Origin: Jimgerdemannia flammicorona | Taxonomy: Eukaryota; Mucoromycota; Endogonomycetes; Endogonales; Endogonaceae | Assembly (NCBI GenBank): GCA_003990745.1 | Contig: RBNI01004485.1 | Coordinates: 1 to 13,975 of the forward strand | Reading direction: 5' to 3' | DNA: 13,975 bases | In this document: positions 6,730 to 13,975 of the stretch, piece by piece | How the letters are laid out: each line of letters starts with the position of its first letter | Numbering within the stretch: the first letter of the stretch is position 1 | Notes under the pieces: generated by a model | The model's database searches: none | Told to the model about the DNA's origin: nothing | What the model saw: only the letters and a program-made list of their open reading frames with translations | Program-made: the position numbers and the translations under genes

Positions 6730-7435
6730 TCGGTATAGGTCAGATAGTGGTCCCAATCATCTTGCTCATAAGACACATAGTTTCTGAGCATTTGTTTAAG
6801 TGTTCTGTTCATTTGCTCAGTCTGTCCATCAGTTTGAGGGTAAAAGACAGTAGATATAGCAATTTGGGTTCCAAGGGTCTTGAAGAGTGCTTGTCAGAAG
6901 TGACTTGTGAATTTGGGATCATGGTCACTGATAATTACTTGGAGAAGTCCATAATGATGGAAGACAGTCTTGAAGAAGATTCTTGCAATTTCTGGGGCAG
7001 TAGCATTGGTTGTGGTTGGCTCAGTAATTGTAATCTTGATGAGATGGTCCACAAATACAACAATAGCATCATAGCCTGTTTTGGTTCATGGGAGTTGCAC
7101 AATGAAGTCCATTGTGACTTGTTCGAACTTCTTAGTTAGAATTGACAAGGGTTATAGAAGACTGGCAGGTGCTTGGTTACTTGACTTGTTTCTTTGACAA
7201 AGATCATAGCTTTGGACATACTCCTTGATTTCCTTGAGCTATTTGGCCAGTAGTAGTCTTATTGGATATTCTTGATGGTCTTCTCAGTTCCAAGGTGACC
7301 AGCTAGTGGGGAATCATGATGTTTATGAAGGATCTTATACCGTAGTTCAGGATTGGCAGGAATATATACTTTGTCTTAATAGTACATGAGGTGGTCCTTG
7401 ATGGTGTACCTTTTCTTGAATTCCTTGGTATTCCT
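6730..7435 (-). pseudogene. Integrase of element B (C-terminus lost)
   Basis: Integrase would join the cDNA to the host genome. The zinc-binding N-terminus is seen as HHDSPLAGHLGTEKTI followed by SYDLCQRNK, where the first Cys of the usual C-x2-C pair has become Tyr. The DDE core is present: TMDFIVQL (first Asp), ISDHDPKFTSHF (second Asp) and TDGQTEQMNRTLKQ (Glu). A TGA replaces the conserved Trp after HF, two TAA codons lie near the start (after LVL and MYY), and a one-base deletion is near 7243. After DDWDHYLTYTEYT the match ends, at about 6730. No chromodomain is seen because the C-terminal region is absent. Confidence 0.85.
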
Positions 7436-7975
7436 TTATAGAACCAGAGAGTCTTGTTCATATGTCTTCTTGATCTGATTGAGGAATTTAAGTGCTATGG
7501 TGACTTGTAAAATTGCAGCAAGGTCAGGTCTTCTTGAAAGTACATCTGGTACAACTAGAGTTTTGCCAGGCTTGTAGATGATGTTTAGGGTAAAGGTCTG
7601 AAGTAGTTGACTCCACTTGGCTTGTTGGCAAGAAAGGGTTGATTGAGTGTTGATGTACTGAAGGAATCTGTGATTGGTGATCACATCAAACTCAACTCCT
7701 TCTAGGTAGTGTCACCAGGTCTTGAGGGTATGCATGATTGCCAGGAGTTCCTTTTCATGAGTAGCCAGCTTTTGTTCTGCTGGGGACAATTTTCTTGACT
7801 CAAAGGCAATAGGTCAGTGTCCTTGACCATCATATTGAGAAATGACTGCACTAATGGCAAAGTTAGATGTATCTATAGTGACTATGAACTTCAAGTTTGG
7901 GTCCATGTTTCAAAGAACAGATGTATGGGTCAGGCAGTTCTTGAGTTCTTGAAAAGCTTGTTGACAGAAAGCATC
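7436..7975 (-). pseudogene. RNase H domain of element B
   Basis: RNase H would degrade the RNA strand of the RNA-DNA hybrid. The sequence runs on in frame from RT: FIVTIDTSN with the first catalytic Asp, then FESRKLSPAEQKLATHEKEL with the catalytic Glu, then VITNHRFLQYI. The usual TDH at that last site has become TNH, a single G-to-A change that removes a catalytic Asp. The tether IYKPGKTLVVPDVLSRRPD follows, a typical end for this domain in Ty3/gypsy elements. Four TGA stops occur after YI, VL, GH and TW, at positions where relatives have Trp or Arg. Confidence 0.85.
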
Positions 7976-9028
7976 TCAGATGTAGGGGACATAGAGGTCA
8001 GAGTTGGGTTCCTTTTGCAGGAGGTTTGTCAAAGATTCTGCAATGCCAGAGAAGTTCTTGACAAATTGATGGTAGTATCCAGCCAGACTAAGGAAGGACC
8101 TGAGTTCAGTGAGGTTTGCTGGTACAGACCACTGTTCAATGGCTGGTATTTTCCTTGGGTCTACTTGAATTCCTTTGACTGATATAATATGTCCAAGGTA
8201 TTCAACTTGATCCTTAAAAAATTCACATTTCTTGAGCTTTGTGTAGAGCTTGTTCTCACAGAGGATCTTGAGGACTTGTTCAATGTGCTTGAGGTGTTCT
8301 TCTTCAGTGCTACTGAAGATCAGGATGTCATCAATATATATAAGTACAAAGATATAGAGCTGATCCTTGAAGACAGTTTGCATGAGATCTTGAAAGGTTG
8401 TTGGTGCATTGGTGAGACCAAAGGCCATGACTAGAAATTCATAGAGTCCAAAGGGTGTCATGAAGGCAGTCTTGGATATGTCTTCTGACTTGATTTGAAT
8501 TTGGTAATACCCAGAGGTGAGATCAATCTTGGTGAAGTACTTTGCATTTTTAAGAGCATCAAAGATTTGATCTATGAGTGGTAGCGGATAATAGTTCTTG
8601 ACTGTGATCTTGTTGAGTGCTCGGTAGTCTATGCACATTTGCAGAGTATCATTCTTTTTATTGACAAATAGGACTGGGGAGCCAAAGGGTGACTTGCTTG
8701 GCTGAATGGCTTCTCACTCAATGAGTTTATTGAGTTCCTTCTTGACTGCTTCAATTTCAAGTGGAGACATATGGTACATTTTCTTCTTAGGTATAGCTGC
8801 ATCAGGTACTAACTTGATTTCATAGTCATGGTCTCTTGAAGGTGGTAGACCAGGTAGTTTGTCCGGGAAGACATCCTTGTACTTGTTTAGCAGTAACTTG
8901 ATGCTTTCACTAATTGATAGCTTCTTGTCTTCTTTCTTTGATTGAATCAGTACCACAAAGGCACAGGTAGCTTTCTTGAGGGCCTTCTTGAACTGAATTA
9001 CTGAAAGGGTAGCAATTGGGGTTCTCAT
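7976..9028 (-). pseudogene. Reverse transcriptase of element B, with upstream linker
   Basis: The segment from 9028 carries the linker and YHMSPLEIEAVKKELNKLIE, then a TGA near 8712, then SPFGSPVLFVNKK. From 8638 to 7976 the polymerase domain is open: MCIDYRALNKIT, YPLPLIDQIFDAL, FGLTNAPTTFQDLM, the catalytic block YIDD (8327-8338), then YLGHIISVKGIQVDP and LRSFLSLAGYYHQFVKNFS. This is the best preserved domain in the window, about 220 codons without a stop. It may reflect chance or recent decay rather than function, since the flanking domains are broken. Confidence 0.9.
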
Positions 9029-9115
9029 CTGAGTCTTGTCTGGCTTGATGGTAATGTTGGTTCCATCCTAAATCAGGGTAACTTCATTCTTGGTCCAATC
9101 AATCTGAGAGTTGTG

Positions 9116-9403
9116 TCATATAAGCCAGGGTTTGTCTAGGATCAGGTCATGGTCTCCTAGTAGTGCTACCTTGAAATCTAAATATTCCCAGTACTTCTGG
9201 ATCTTGAGAGGAAGTTTAGTGGCAATTGAGTTGATTGGTAAGGTGGTGCCATCTGTAGTGACAACTCCACCATTCTTGCTGGCTGGTTTGGTGAGAATCT
9301 TGAGCTTATTGATGAGGTTCTTGTTGATGAAGTTCCCAACAGCTCCACTGTCTATGAGAACATCTAGTTCTTGTCTCTTGACTAGACCTTTGAAAATGAG
9401 CAT
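9116..9403 (-). pseudogene. Aspartic protease of element B
   Basis: The active-site block LDVLIDSGAVGNFIN keeps Asp-Ser-Gly. The C-terminal part LLGDHDLILDKPWLI is the usual end of the domain, followed by TGA. The stretch of about 95 residues is open. It is in the same frame as the dUTPase upstream and the RT downstream, so the family encoded one long polyprotein. A TAG (about 9068) and TGA codons separate it from RT. Confidence 0.85.
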
Positions 9404-9445
9404 TGAATTGGCTTGGTTCTTAGCTATGCTTACAACTTTGTCAGT

Positions 9446-9805
9446 ACTGCCAAAGCCTTTCTGATCTCACTTGGTTGAAGACAGCTTGGTGACCTCTTTG
9501 ATGACTGGTAGGGTGGCTCACTCCAGAATGAGCTGTGCAATTCTGTCACCTTCATTGATAGTATATGGTTGGTTCTTGTGGTTGACTAGCAGAACTTGCA
9601 TTTCGCCTTGGAAGTCAGGGTCAATGACTCCAGCACCAACATCCAATGAGTGCTTGAAACTGAGGCCAGATCTTGGTGCAATTCTTGCATAATGTTCCTT
9701 GGGAATTTCGACTGAAAGACCAGTTGGAATAAGCCTTCTTTCATGTGCAGGAATAGTGACTTGTTGTACTGCTTAAAGGTCCAAACCAATGGCTCCTTCT
9801 GACTG
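9446..9805 (-). pseudogene. dUTPase domain of element B
   Basis: A trimeric-type dUTPase is clear in the Gag-Pol frame, with all five motif regions recognisable: GAIGLDL (then TAA), PAHERRLIPTGLSVEIP, the substrate-binding APRSGLSFKHSLDVGAG, the catalytic GVIDPDFQGEMQVLL with its Asp, NEGDRIAQLIL, and the glycine-rich QKGFGST. The order and spacing fit a whole domain of about 120 residues. Stops are a TAA near the start, a TGA after LILE and a TGA just before DQKGFGST, where Arg is usual. It lies between the zinc knuckle and the protease. In an active element it would lower dUTP during cDNA synthesis. Confidence 0.88.
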
Positions 9806-9839
9806 TGCTTGAGGGATCTGGGCCTTGGGGTTGACTCAC

Positions 9840-10885
9840 ATAAAATTGAGTACAACTTCTTGTTCAACTGGTTGACCTTGGGTGTCTTTGGACAGGACCA
9901 GAATCCTCTTTGGTTTGGTAGTTTTCTTGGGACATTTGGTTGCAATGTAACCAGGCTGATGGTAAAAGAAGCAGGCTTCAGCCTTCTTGAGGTACTCCTT
10001 TTCCTTGGGTGTAAGCTTGCCTTTCTTGCTCTTGTCAATGATATCTAGGTCCATGGGGGCAGGTCCAACAGTTCTGACTTTAGGTTCCTCCCTTTTGTAG
10101 TTATTGTTATTGTTGAAAGGTGGTCTCTTCTGTTCAAAGCAGTGACCATAGGTGATGACATCAAACCTATCAGTAATTTTCATTACTATATCTAGATCCT
10201 TAAGTTCTTCTAGTTCGACACGAACTCAGATTTGACCTTTCAGACCTCGGATGTACTTGTCAACCTTCTCGTCTTCAGTGACATGTAGTAATTCTAGTAA
10301 GATTGACAGGAATTGTGCATTATATGCTTGCACAGACTTGAGTTGTTTGACATTTGCCAGATGGTCTCACATGGCCTTGGTGCTGTTGACTGGTTTGAAT
10401 TGGCCTTAAATAGTGTTAGAGAATTTGCCCCAGGTCTTGATTTGGCCAGAGAATCTGGTATTCTGGATATGATTTCACCACCAGATTGCAGCATTCCCTT
10501 GGAGAAGTGTGACAGTAAATTGGACTAGTGTTGCTTTTTCCAAATTGGTCAGTTCTCTGTATTGCTCCAATTGGAAAAGCCAGGCATCAGTAGACAGTCC
10601 TTCTCTTTGACCATCAAAAGTGTCAGACTTCTGAGGCTTAATAGTGACTACTGTCAGATATATTGATATCAGTAGAGGTACAGAGATATGAGCAGGGGTC
10701 TTGTTTTCCTTTCTTTCTATACATTCTTGAAGTTGAGCAATCTGAGCTAATGTGGTCTGCAAAAGACTCTCAATGGCCTCATTTGACTGAGTAGGGTTGT
10801 GCTGTTCCTCTTCTTCTTGCTGATTATATGAGGCATTGCCTGGACCATAGGTACTATATGAAGGGTTTCACCCATTGTCCTCCAT
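9840..10885 (-). pseudogene. Gag of element B with zinc knuckle
   Basis: The start chosen is ATG at 10885, 55 bp after the primer-binding site, giving MEDNG then TGA then NPSYSTYGPGNASYNQQEEEE. A predicted helix follows (LLQTTLAQIAQLQECIERKE). The capsid domain contains KPQKSDTFDGQREGL, TLLQGNAAIWW and VTEDEKVDKYIRGLKGQI. A basic Asn-rich linker leads to the zinc knuckle at 9973-9932, CFFYHQPGYIATKC, in which the second Cys and the His are both Tyr; each is one transition away from the consensus. Stops are mostly TGA (after NG, WW, KAM, GQI, NFM) with one TAA. There is no frameshift in the whole stretch. Confidence 0.85.
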
Positions 10886-10939
10886 AGTATTGTAACTGAT
10901 ATCTTGAGAGGTGTCTTGATAAGGCTAGGTGTAACTTAA

Positions 10940-10951
10940 CCACTACTACCA
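10940..10951 (-). other. Primer-binding site of element B
   Basis: TGGTAGTAGTGG on the minus strand starts 2 bases after the LTR end. It differs from the element A site by one transition and shares the following TT. A tRNA with a 3' end like CACTGCTACCA, initiator Met type, is the likely primer. Confidence 0.7.
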
Positions 10952-11096
10952 AGTGTAATAGTTCTAGTTTCTAAATAAGGAAGTGACTAGTTCTGGTAGT
11001 TCTAAGTAGCTCAAAGAGATACTTAAGGGTTTAAGTGTTCTCAAAGGATTTCTGGAAGAAAATATTCTGAGACTTTTATTATGAGAACAAAGGAGA

Positions 11097-11106
11097 TATT
11101 TATATA
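11097..11106 (-). promoter_or_regulatory. TATA box of the element B LTR
   Basis: TATATAAATA on the minus strand lies about 250 bp inside the LTR outer end and about 145 bp from the inner end, a sensible place for the U3/R start. Confidence 0.6.
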
Positions 11107-11211
11107 AGATCTGAAAGAAGGATCTGGAAGGATCTGAGAAATCAAAGAAAAATACCAAGAGGAAAGTTCTCTGCAAAGATGACAAATGATAACAAATAAA
11201 GTTCTATAAGT

Positions 11212-11224
11212 TTCCAGAACATTC
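11212..11224 (-). promoter_or_regulatory. Heat-shock-element-like site in U3 of element B
   Basis: TTCCAGAACATTC is a perfect three-unit heat-shock element (TTCnnGAAnnTTC), about 106 bp upstream of the TATA box. A second near match, GAATATTGAAGAA (one base off), lies at 11307-11319. Two such sites in U3 suggest control by heat-shock factor, which is an inference. Confidence 0.45.
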
Positions 11225-11357
11225 GGTGACTAGCTAAATAAGTACTAGAGGATGCTCAGCACCAAGAAAGGATTTCTAAGCATTCAGAAAGTACTGGAAG
11301 ATTGTAGAATATTGAAGAAAGACAAAGAAAAGAAATAAACTATGCTAAAATATTACA

Positions 11358-11775
11358 TCCTGAGTCATAATATAGGTATTATTCTGAATTCTCTTTAAGT
11401 TGAAATATAATTAGGCTTAATTCCAAATTCTGTCTAAGTCATCAGAATACAGGCATCATGCTATAATTAAAAGCACCCAATTTAATAGAAGAAAGTGGTC
11501 TTATAACCGAAGTGTAGAGATCATTGATAAACACTGAAAAGAACCTGTATTATAGATAAGAAATTCTCCAAACTCAACCAGCATTATGCAGATTCATGAA
11601 CTCTCCTTTACTGTCACTATATCAGTGGCCTGGGTGGTATACATCACAAAACCACATTGCATACATGCATACATTACATTCACCAATTCTCTGAGATTTT
11701 GTGATAACTAGAGATAAATTATCTCAGTTATATATCAGTTACATCAGATATATAAAATCCTCATTCTGTTCCCTA
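11358..11775. other. Flank of element B, no gene seen
   Basis: A+T-rich sequence without a recognisable coding frame. It starts with TCCTG, the predicted target-site duplication of B, overlapping a TGAGTCA at 11361-11367. An imperfect tandem repeat of about 38 bp lies at 11367-11440 (shared core AATTCT..CTTTAAGT-like). GCATACAT is repeated at about 11658-11673. TATATAAAA at 11749-11757 could be the TATA box of the kinase pseudogene downstream. Confidence 0.4.
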
Positions 11776-12818
11776 ATGTCCTTTCCCTCACTGATTTCCT
11801 ATCTATCTGCAGCTTGTTGTCAACAATATACAATTCAACATACCACCCAAGCCTAACCCCATCACTGTCTTATAGAAACAACTTCTCTTGAATGAAGTTT
11901 TTCTCCTAGATGTGATGCTGGGATGTGAAATATAGAAAGGAGTATCTGAATATATCTTTGAGGGAGTTTGTTTGAATAGTAAAACCTGTATCATAAAAAT
12001 TTTATCAAAGCTAGATGACTATAACATTGAAGCAATTTAACAAGAAATCAATATTATAAGATATATCAAGAACAAAAACATTGTTTCCATCCTCTATATT
12101 GATAATGATAAGAAATTTTCAAGCATTATAATGAAAAGATGTCATGATGACCTCTACAAACTAATAGAACAAATGAAGAAAACAGATAAGCATAAACAAG
12201 AAGAAATAGTTCATACAGCATTCAGCCAAATGTTGGATAATATTGTTTACCTGCATAAATGCAGAATTACTCACTAAAATATAAGTCTAAGAAATTGCCT
12301 ATTCACCCACACTTTGGAGGATATATGTTTTTGCTGGACTGGCTTCAGAAGAGTAGCCAAGATCACAAATTATGAGTACAAACTGTGGCCAGTAGAAGGC
12401 TCATCAGAACTCAAGGCTCTGGAGTATTTTGCAGAAACACAATTGTTCTATCATCATTTTGAATCTGATGTCTAGTCTCTCTCAATCATCTTATTGACAA
12501 TAATTTCCTCTATCCCATGGCAAATAGCAGTCTTGAGTGATCCATCATATTCTATATATGAAGGATCATAATTCAATTTTTGCAGAAAACCCACACATCA
12601 CTTCAGAAACTAAGGATGTTATCTGGGCTGGATTACAATTGAAGTCTCTCCTTCACGATGATATCCAGGCCCTCCATCACTATTTTGGCAAAGTTTGACA
12701 ACTTTTTTCTTTCCCTCCTCTATAGGAGGAGAAAGAGGAAAAGAAGTCCAAACATGGTGAAAAATCTGAACATGAGGAGAAAGAGAAATTGAAAGGCCAT
12801 TTATTGTTTGAAGGGTGA
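11776..12818 (+). pseudogene. Degenerate protein kinase, Ran1-like
   Basis: From about 11870 one frame shows kinase subdomains in order: GVSEYIFEGV (glycine loop), CIIKIL (ATP-binding Lys), EINIIRYIKNKNIVSILY, the hinge IIMKRCHDDLYKLIEQ, the helix before the catalytic loop (MLDNIVYLHKCRITH), a broken catalytic loop H-stop-NISLRNCLF where HRD is expected, WTGF where DFG is expected, SSELKALEYF near the APE position, and DV-stop-SLSIILLTIISSIPWQIA with DPSYSIYE. That last block recalls the Ran1/Ksp1 group. A frameshift in a T run near 12575 leads to FFAENPHITSETKDVIW, then a Lys/Glu-rich tail ending at TGA 12816. The stops before the TGA at 12696-12698 are TAA or TAG. Key catalytic residues are lost. 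The start at ATG 11776 is uncertain. Confidence 0.65.
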
Positions 12819-13129
12819 AAATTTTGCTTGCTCATATAGACCAAAAGATAGTCAGTAATTGTTAATACATTTGAAGTTTAGTGATATCTATATATAGCTT
12901 ATTCTATATGTCATATTTTCATATTTTTGAAGATTGTAATGTATAATTCAATGAATTGATAGTCCAAGATACCAATGGTCTGAAATTTTTCAAGTCAGCT
13001 CAATACTGACCACTACCTTTCTGTTTATTACAATAATATTATATGTATGAGATTCTTTATGGGGATTCTAAGAGAATGAACTTGTAGATTCTCACTGAAT
13101 TAAAAAAGAAAAAGAGAATACTACCATAG
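12819..13129. other. A+T-rich intergenic stretch, nothing recognised
   Basis: Short frames only, many stops in all frames, several AT runs. No repeat, RNA gene or promoter that I can support. Confidence 0.4.
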
Positions 13130-13975
13130 ACTAACCAGCCAAAAGAAAATATTACCAGTATCTATAGTGGTAAACAAACAATTATCAGTGACTTCCAGTA
13201 GCTACCAAATGAGATCCACCATTACCAGAAAGAATATGAAACAATGAAACAGATTGCTATATTGTATGATTTTTTCTGAGAATTTCACTTTGTCTCATAT
13301 GTATCTCCAACTTTCATTATTTGGTTGCTCTACCCCTTTCATTTATTTTGGGTTAGCATCTGTAAAAACTCACTTGATGTATACCACTTTACAATATTTT
13401 TTCTCTTTGGAATAGTTATTATCCACATTTTTGACTGAATCCAATTCTCATTGTTGCAAAAGACTGCTATTTTAAGCAAGGAGAGTACAATTAAGATAGT
13501 AATATACCCAATTTATTCAGAAATGCTAGAACTTCATAGAGAGGATTATCTTAGCAATGTAGACATCAAAGAGAAGATTGGATAGGTGGATGCCCAGTGG
13601 GGTGACTTGGCAGATATTAATGCCCGTATCTCTATAAGGGAGTTGATTGCATTCTGTACTGCAGATGTTAGAGATAGTGGATCCAGCATACTGGAGAGTA
13701 TATATATCATAGATTAAGCCCAAGTGGTAGATCTTGATCTTGAGGCAGAACTTGGAGAGAGAGAGGTAGAGCATCTCAGGGGTGAGATAGTCACTAAGCT
13801 AAGTGGAAGAGTGGAGTTAATACAGATATAGAACTGGATAATGATGAGATACAAGCAAAAGAACTAAGATCACTTGCAACAAATCTTATTCTCAAGAGGA
13901 ACTTACTTAGTTCTCAAAATAATATCTCATAAAAAGATGGTAGCACAATCTCTCCTGTACTCTGCCCACATGCTA
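13130..13975 (+). pseudogene. Unknown protein pseudogene with two membrane-like segments, runs off the window
   Basis: One frame holds from 13130 to about 13815, with stops at about 13193 (TAG), 13277 (TGA), 13433 (TGA), 13586 (TAG), 13712 (TAA) and 13829 (TAG), but no indel. It then continues in another frame (DIELDNDEIQAKELRSLATN) to the window end. Two hydrophobic stretches lie at about 13285-13350 (containing SPTFIIWLLYPFHLFWVSI) and 13377-13430 (containing FTIFFLFGIVIIHIF). After them comes an acidic part with MLELHREDYLSNVDIKEKIG, WGDLADINARISIRELIAF and LEAELGEREVEHLRGEIV, which looks helical. I do not recognise the family. Several stops sit where Trp would fit. Confidence 0.5.

Larger units (their letters stand above)
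6730..11357 (-). mobile_element. Ty3/gypsy retrotransposon 'element B', lacking its 3' end
   Basis: On the minus strand the order is LTR (11357-10954), primer-binding site, Gag from ATG 10885, zinc knuckle, dUTPase, protease, RT, RNase H and integrase. RT before integrase is the Ty3/gypsy order. The LTR and RT differ from element A, so this is a second family. All domains from Gag to the start of integrase are in one frame, without an indel, until a one-base loss near 7243. Sequence stops matching integrase at about 6730, and no 3' LTR of this type follows. About 19 in-frame stops make it non-functional. Confidence 0.88.
10954..11357 (-). repeat. 5' LTR of element B (404 bp)
   Basis: The inner end is fixed by the primer-binding site. 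The plus strand reads TGTAATA at 10954 and TATTACA at 11351-11357, a perfect 7-bp inverted terminal repeat of the TG...CA type, which sets the outer end. No second copy exists in the window to confirm it. A minus-strand TATA box lies at 11106-11097. The LTR is unrelated to the A-family LTR. Confidence 0.7.

Noticed and set aside
6747..7139. 130-codon frame on the plus strand
   Set aside because: It is antisense to the integrase core of element B.
7817..8182. 121-codon frame on the plus strand
   Set aside because: It is antisense to RNase H and RT of element B.
9586..10038. 150-codon minus-strand frame overlapping the dUTPase
   Set aside because: It is the wrong frame: the neighbouring frame gives the zinc knuckle and all dUTPase motifs.
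7245..10885. Alternative genetic code with TGA as a sense codon, because TGA is the most common in-frame stop
   Set aside because: TGA occurs at positions where Arg is expected as well as where Trp is expected, TGG is also used for Trp in the same frame (for example PWLI, EQWSVP), and TAA and TAG occur too. CpG and G-to-A decay explains it.
11160..11210. AATAAA on the plus strand as a terminator for the kinase or an upstream gene
   Set aside because: It lies in the B LTR, with no plus-strand gene ending there.
11803..11994. 63-codon minus-strand frame
   Set aside because: It is antisense to the start of the kinase pseudogene and has no features of its own.
12693..12725. Short intron with GT start and a pyrimidine-rich end at AG, joining the kinase to its Lys/Glu-rich tail
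   Set aside because: At 33 bp it would be very short for a fungal intron, and the frame already continues through with two stops that fit decayed Trp codons, so an intron is not needed.
13526..13774. 82-codon minus-strand frame
   Set aside because: It is antisense to the plus-strand frame, which is longer and has consistent composition and hydrophobic segments.

Overview
The window looks like a transposon-rich, A+T-rich, CpG-poor stretch of a fungal nuclear genome, most likely a basidiomycete. The basis is Ty3/gypsy retrotransposons with a dUTPase domain between the Gag zinc knuckle and the protease (an arrangement known from basidiomycete elements) and a degenerate Ran1-like protein kinase. 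I saw no prokaryotic features, tRNA, rRNA or CRISPR array. The species cannot be named from the sequence. No gene appears intact; essentially everything is a decayed copy.

Layout. (1) 1-921, + strand: the 3' end of a young Ty3/gypsy copy, 'element C'. It consists of a proline-rich C-terminal coding fragment (1-282) and a full LTR (286-921). (2) 922-5327, - strand: 'element A', of the same LTR family, running 5' LTR (4693-5327), primer-binding site, gag, zinc knuckle, dUTPase, protease and RT. The RT is cut off where C begins. C appears to have inserted head-on into A's RT gene, so the two LTRs lie as an inverted repeat about 3.8 kb apart. (3) 5328 to about 6730, - strand: the 3' tail of another A-family copy. 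It holds a separate accessory gene of unknown function (5371-6475) with what looks like its own promoter, and it flows directly into the LTR that also serves as A's 5' LTR. (4) About 6730-11357, - strand: 'element B', a second dUTPase-bearing Ty3/gypsy family. It has a 404-bp LTR (10954-11357), primer-binding site, and gag-dUTPase-protease-RT-RNase H-integrase in nearly one frame; its 3' end is missing. (5) 11358-13975, + strand: host-like sequence with two pseudogenes, a kinase (about 11776-12818) and an unknown membrane-type protein (13130 to the window end).

Decay. Inactivation is mostly by transitions. Element B keeps one frame over about 3.6 kb yet carries about 19 in-frame stops. Most are TGA, many at positions where Arg (CGA) or Trp (TGG) is expected. 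The LTR of C retains at least ten CpG sites that are TG, CA or TA in A's LTR. This fits CpG-directed mutation of repeats (methylation decay or a RIP-like process).

Working together. Intact A- and B-type elements would be transcribed from the LTR TATA box, primed by a tRNA at the TGGTAGYAG site, and make Gag-Pol with a built-in dUTPase. The A family also carries the accessory gene, whose upstream region contains TGACTCA modules resembling those in its own LTR U3.
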